Source of the DNA: Planctomycetaceae bacterium
Lineage (GTDB): Bacteria; Planctomycetota; Planctomycetia; Planctomycetales; Planctomycetaceae
Assembly (NCBI GenBank): GCA_017795105.1
Contig: CP051247.1
Location: forward strand, 1,488,001-1,552,000
Reading direction: 5' to 3'
Length of the DNA stretch: 64,000 bases
The notes under the pieces were generated by a model, which saw nothing but the letters and a program-made list of their open reading frames with translations, ran no database searches and had not been told where the DNA came from. A program made the translations under genes and the position numbers. Position 1 is the first letter of the stretch, and every line of letters starts with the position of its first letter. Below are positions 62,721 to 64,000 of the stretch, in pieces.

Positions 62721-62887
62721 CGGTATTGTTTTCGACGGGTATCAGTGTTCCAGCGTCATTGAGAATTGAGACAGGCCCCGGTTCTGCCGGGAGAGCTTCG
62801 CAAGCCACCCGGCAGCGGCGATATCTTGTCGCCAAAGGATGCGGCAGGCATCTCGACAAATGAAGACTCAATCGACAGAACAAACGC

Positions 62888-62913
62888 AATCGGCGGCAAG
62901 ATGCCGCCGCTAC
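62888..62913. repeat. GGCGGCA palindrome, copy 3
   Basis: AATCGGCGGCAAGATGCCGC then CGCTAC, with perfect stem GGCGGCA-AGA-TGCCGCC. Same family as the pair at 11051-11192. Confidence 0.75.
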
Positions 62914-62960
62914 GATTGTTCGTCCCGGCCTACAGTTGAAGTGAGCGACTCAGTGCGAAC

Positions 62961-63290
62961 TCAGTGTGAGCCGCAGCCGCCAGCTCCCATATCGTTGGAG
63001 CGGGCCAGAGCATCTTCCGCATCGTTGATGCGGCCGCATCGCTGAGCGATGACCGACAGCTGGGCATGCGAGAACGGATCGTCCGGCTCCAGTTCGACGA
63101 CTTTGCGGGCGTGTGCCAGCGCCTGATCATTGTTGCCGAGCTTCTGCAGATGCACGGCCAGAGCGGTGTGAGCCAGCACAAAATTCGGATCTTCTGCGAT
63201 GATCTCCTGCAGCAGAGCCACGGCTCCCTGCAGATCGCCTTCATCCTTCAGTTTCTGGGCGGCGTCGTACTTGCTGTTCAAATCGGACAT
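62961..63290 (-). CDS. Small tetratricopeptide-repeat protein
   Basis: A 109-residue protein with about two and a half TPR units: KYDAAQKLKDEGDLQGAVAL, VLAHTALAVHLQKLGNNDQA and FSHAQLSVIAQRCGRINDAE, each with the W/L-G-A-P-type spacing of 34 residues. It ends GAGGCGSH. It probably mediates protein-protein contacts in the cytoplasm. The ATG at 63290 has GGAGG eight bases upstream, much better than the longer frame that stays open to 63560. No partner is evident from neighbours. Confidence 0.85.
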   Translation of the reverse strand: MSDLNSKYDAAQKLKDEGDLQGAVALLQEIIAEDPNFVLAHTALAVHLQKLGNNDQALAHARKVVELEPDDPFSHAQLSVIAQRCGRINDAEDALARSNDMGAGGCGSH

Positions 63291-63507
63291 AGGTCTCTCC
63301 TCCCGCGATATCGTAAGTGAACTCTTTGTTAGAGTTATTGGCTTGGGTCGATTGTAATCCGCGACGGCTCCGAAACCAAACGGTGCCCCGCTGCCCAAAC
63401 CGATTCCGGCCGGACTTGCATTTCGGAAGCCGTTTTTTATCGTACCAGCAGACATCAACGGTTTATGATGGGATCTTGGTAATCTTGAAACAGACAGGGA
63501 GTCAGAC

Positions 63508-64000
63508 ATGCTTCGAGAGTTCGCTACCGCCTGCGTTTTGCTGCTGATTTGTTCCGCCACCGCCTTCAGCCAGGTCGCCGCCGTTGAAAACCAGGGGGGC
63601 CGCGTGCAGAAGCTGGCCCAGAACGATGAACGGCTTGAGGTCTCCTATCATCTCGCCAGCGGGGATGTCGCCGATGCCAATCTGGCTCCGCTCAAAGACG
63701 TGCAGAACGTCTACTCCCTCAACCTTCGCGGCACGAAAATCACCGACGAAGGGCTCAAGCATCTTTCCACGCTCGACACTCTGGTACGACTGCATCTCGA
63801 GAAGACTCAGGTTGGCGATGCAGGACTGAAGCATCTGACCAGCCTGAAGAATCTCGAATACCTCAACCTGTACGACACCAAGGTGACCGATGCCGGCGTG
63901 AAACAGCTCGCCAGTCTGCCGAAGCTCAAGAAACTGTACGTCTGGCAGACCGGCGTGACCGAAGCGGGCATCGCCGAACTCAAGAAGTCGCTACCGGAAA
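63508..64000 (+). CDS. Exported leucine-rich-repeat protein, 5' part
   Basis: The gene runs off the right edge; 164 codons are visible. A signal peptide (MLREFATACVLLLICSATAF, about residues 1-21) is followed by about four leucine-rich repeats of roughly 24 residues: LRGTKITDEGLKHLSTLDTL, LEKTQVGDAGLKHLTSLKNL, LYDTKVTDAGVKQLASLPKL and WQTGVTEAGIAELKKSLPE. This T/V-x-D-x-G-L repeat type is abundant in planctomycetes. It probably acts in the cell envelope as a binding scaffold. GGGAG lies eight bases before the ATG. Confidence 0.85.
   Translation, partial: MLREFATACVLLLICSATAFSQVAAVENQGGRVQKLAQNDERLEVSYHLASGDVADANLAPLKDVQNVYSLNLRGTKITDEGLKHLSTLDTLVRLHLEKTQVGDAGLKHLTSLKNLEYLNLYDTKVTDAGVKQLASLPKLKKLYVWQTGVTEAGIAELKKSLPE

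Overview
The window looks like a piece of a planctomycete chromosome (Planctomycetota, probably Planctomycetales). The evidence is the density of secreted formylglycine sulfatases (four), a DUF1549/DUF1553 'planctomycete cytochrome c' protein paired with a DUF1501 Tat protein, an ECF sigma factor overlapping a FecR-LamG membrane protein, an FG-GAP repeat protein with an N-terminal LEQRLL motif, a Ser/Thr kinase with an extracytoplasmic domain, and a high-GC genome full of short palindromic interspersed repeats. Both window ends cut a gene: gltX at the left and a leucine-rich-repeat protein at the right.

Layout. 0-9 kb: a secreted PL10-type pectate lyase with a GNAT gene, a nest of palindromes, a methyltransferase overlapping a membrane RCK protein, a GGDEF/HD signalling protein, a cysteine-less FmdB-like protein, a metallo-beta-lactamase-fold hydrolase and a membrane-anchored endonuclease/exonuclease/phosphatase protein. 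9.3-13.3 kb: a glucosylglycerate module, with a GH13_18 phosphorylase convergent with a synthase and a phosphatase gene. 13.5-15.9 kb: ftsK. 16.5-36 kb: a polysaccharide-utilisation zone. It holds sulfatases, an ECF sigma/FecR-LamG pair placed just upstream of a GH16 glycanase - sulfatase - cytochrome c - DUF1501 gene row, a Tat-exported pyruvyltransferase-like protein, two SGNH esterases and a XylR-type regulator. 36.1-44.6 kb: a sialic-acid locus containing a secreted sialidase, N-acetylneuraminate lyase, a mutarotase-symporter fusion, and a sialidase fused to a flavin oxidoreductase. 45-64 kb: a MATE exporter, a fourth sulfatase, two methyltransferase/signalling genes and mostly housekeeping genes (cysC, acnA, fabZ-like, ispD, epsC, a UbiA-like prenyltransferase), with repeats between them.

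How the genes fit together. The secreted enzymes would desulfate, deacetylate and cleave anionic polysaccharides (pectin, sulfated galactans) and strip sialic acids from glycoconjugates. The sialic-acid locus has an uncommon economy: anomer correction and uptake are one polypeptide, and glycan hydrolysis and a flavin oxidoreductase are another. The later steps of sialic-acid catabolism (NanE, NanK, NagA, NagB) are not in the window. The sialidase-oxidoreductase fusion is the best candidate for an undescribed activity.

Interspersed repeats are the second theme. At least six families of short palindromes occupy the intergenic spaces. Many share one design: a 5-8 bp stem around a three-base loop, often GGA/TCC. 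One repeat lies inside a coding sequence and adds residues to it, and another lies across the start region of a sulfatase gene. No rRNA, tRNA, CRISPR array or insertion sequence was recognised.
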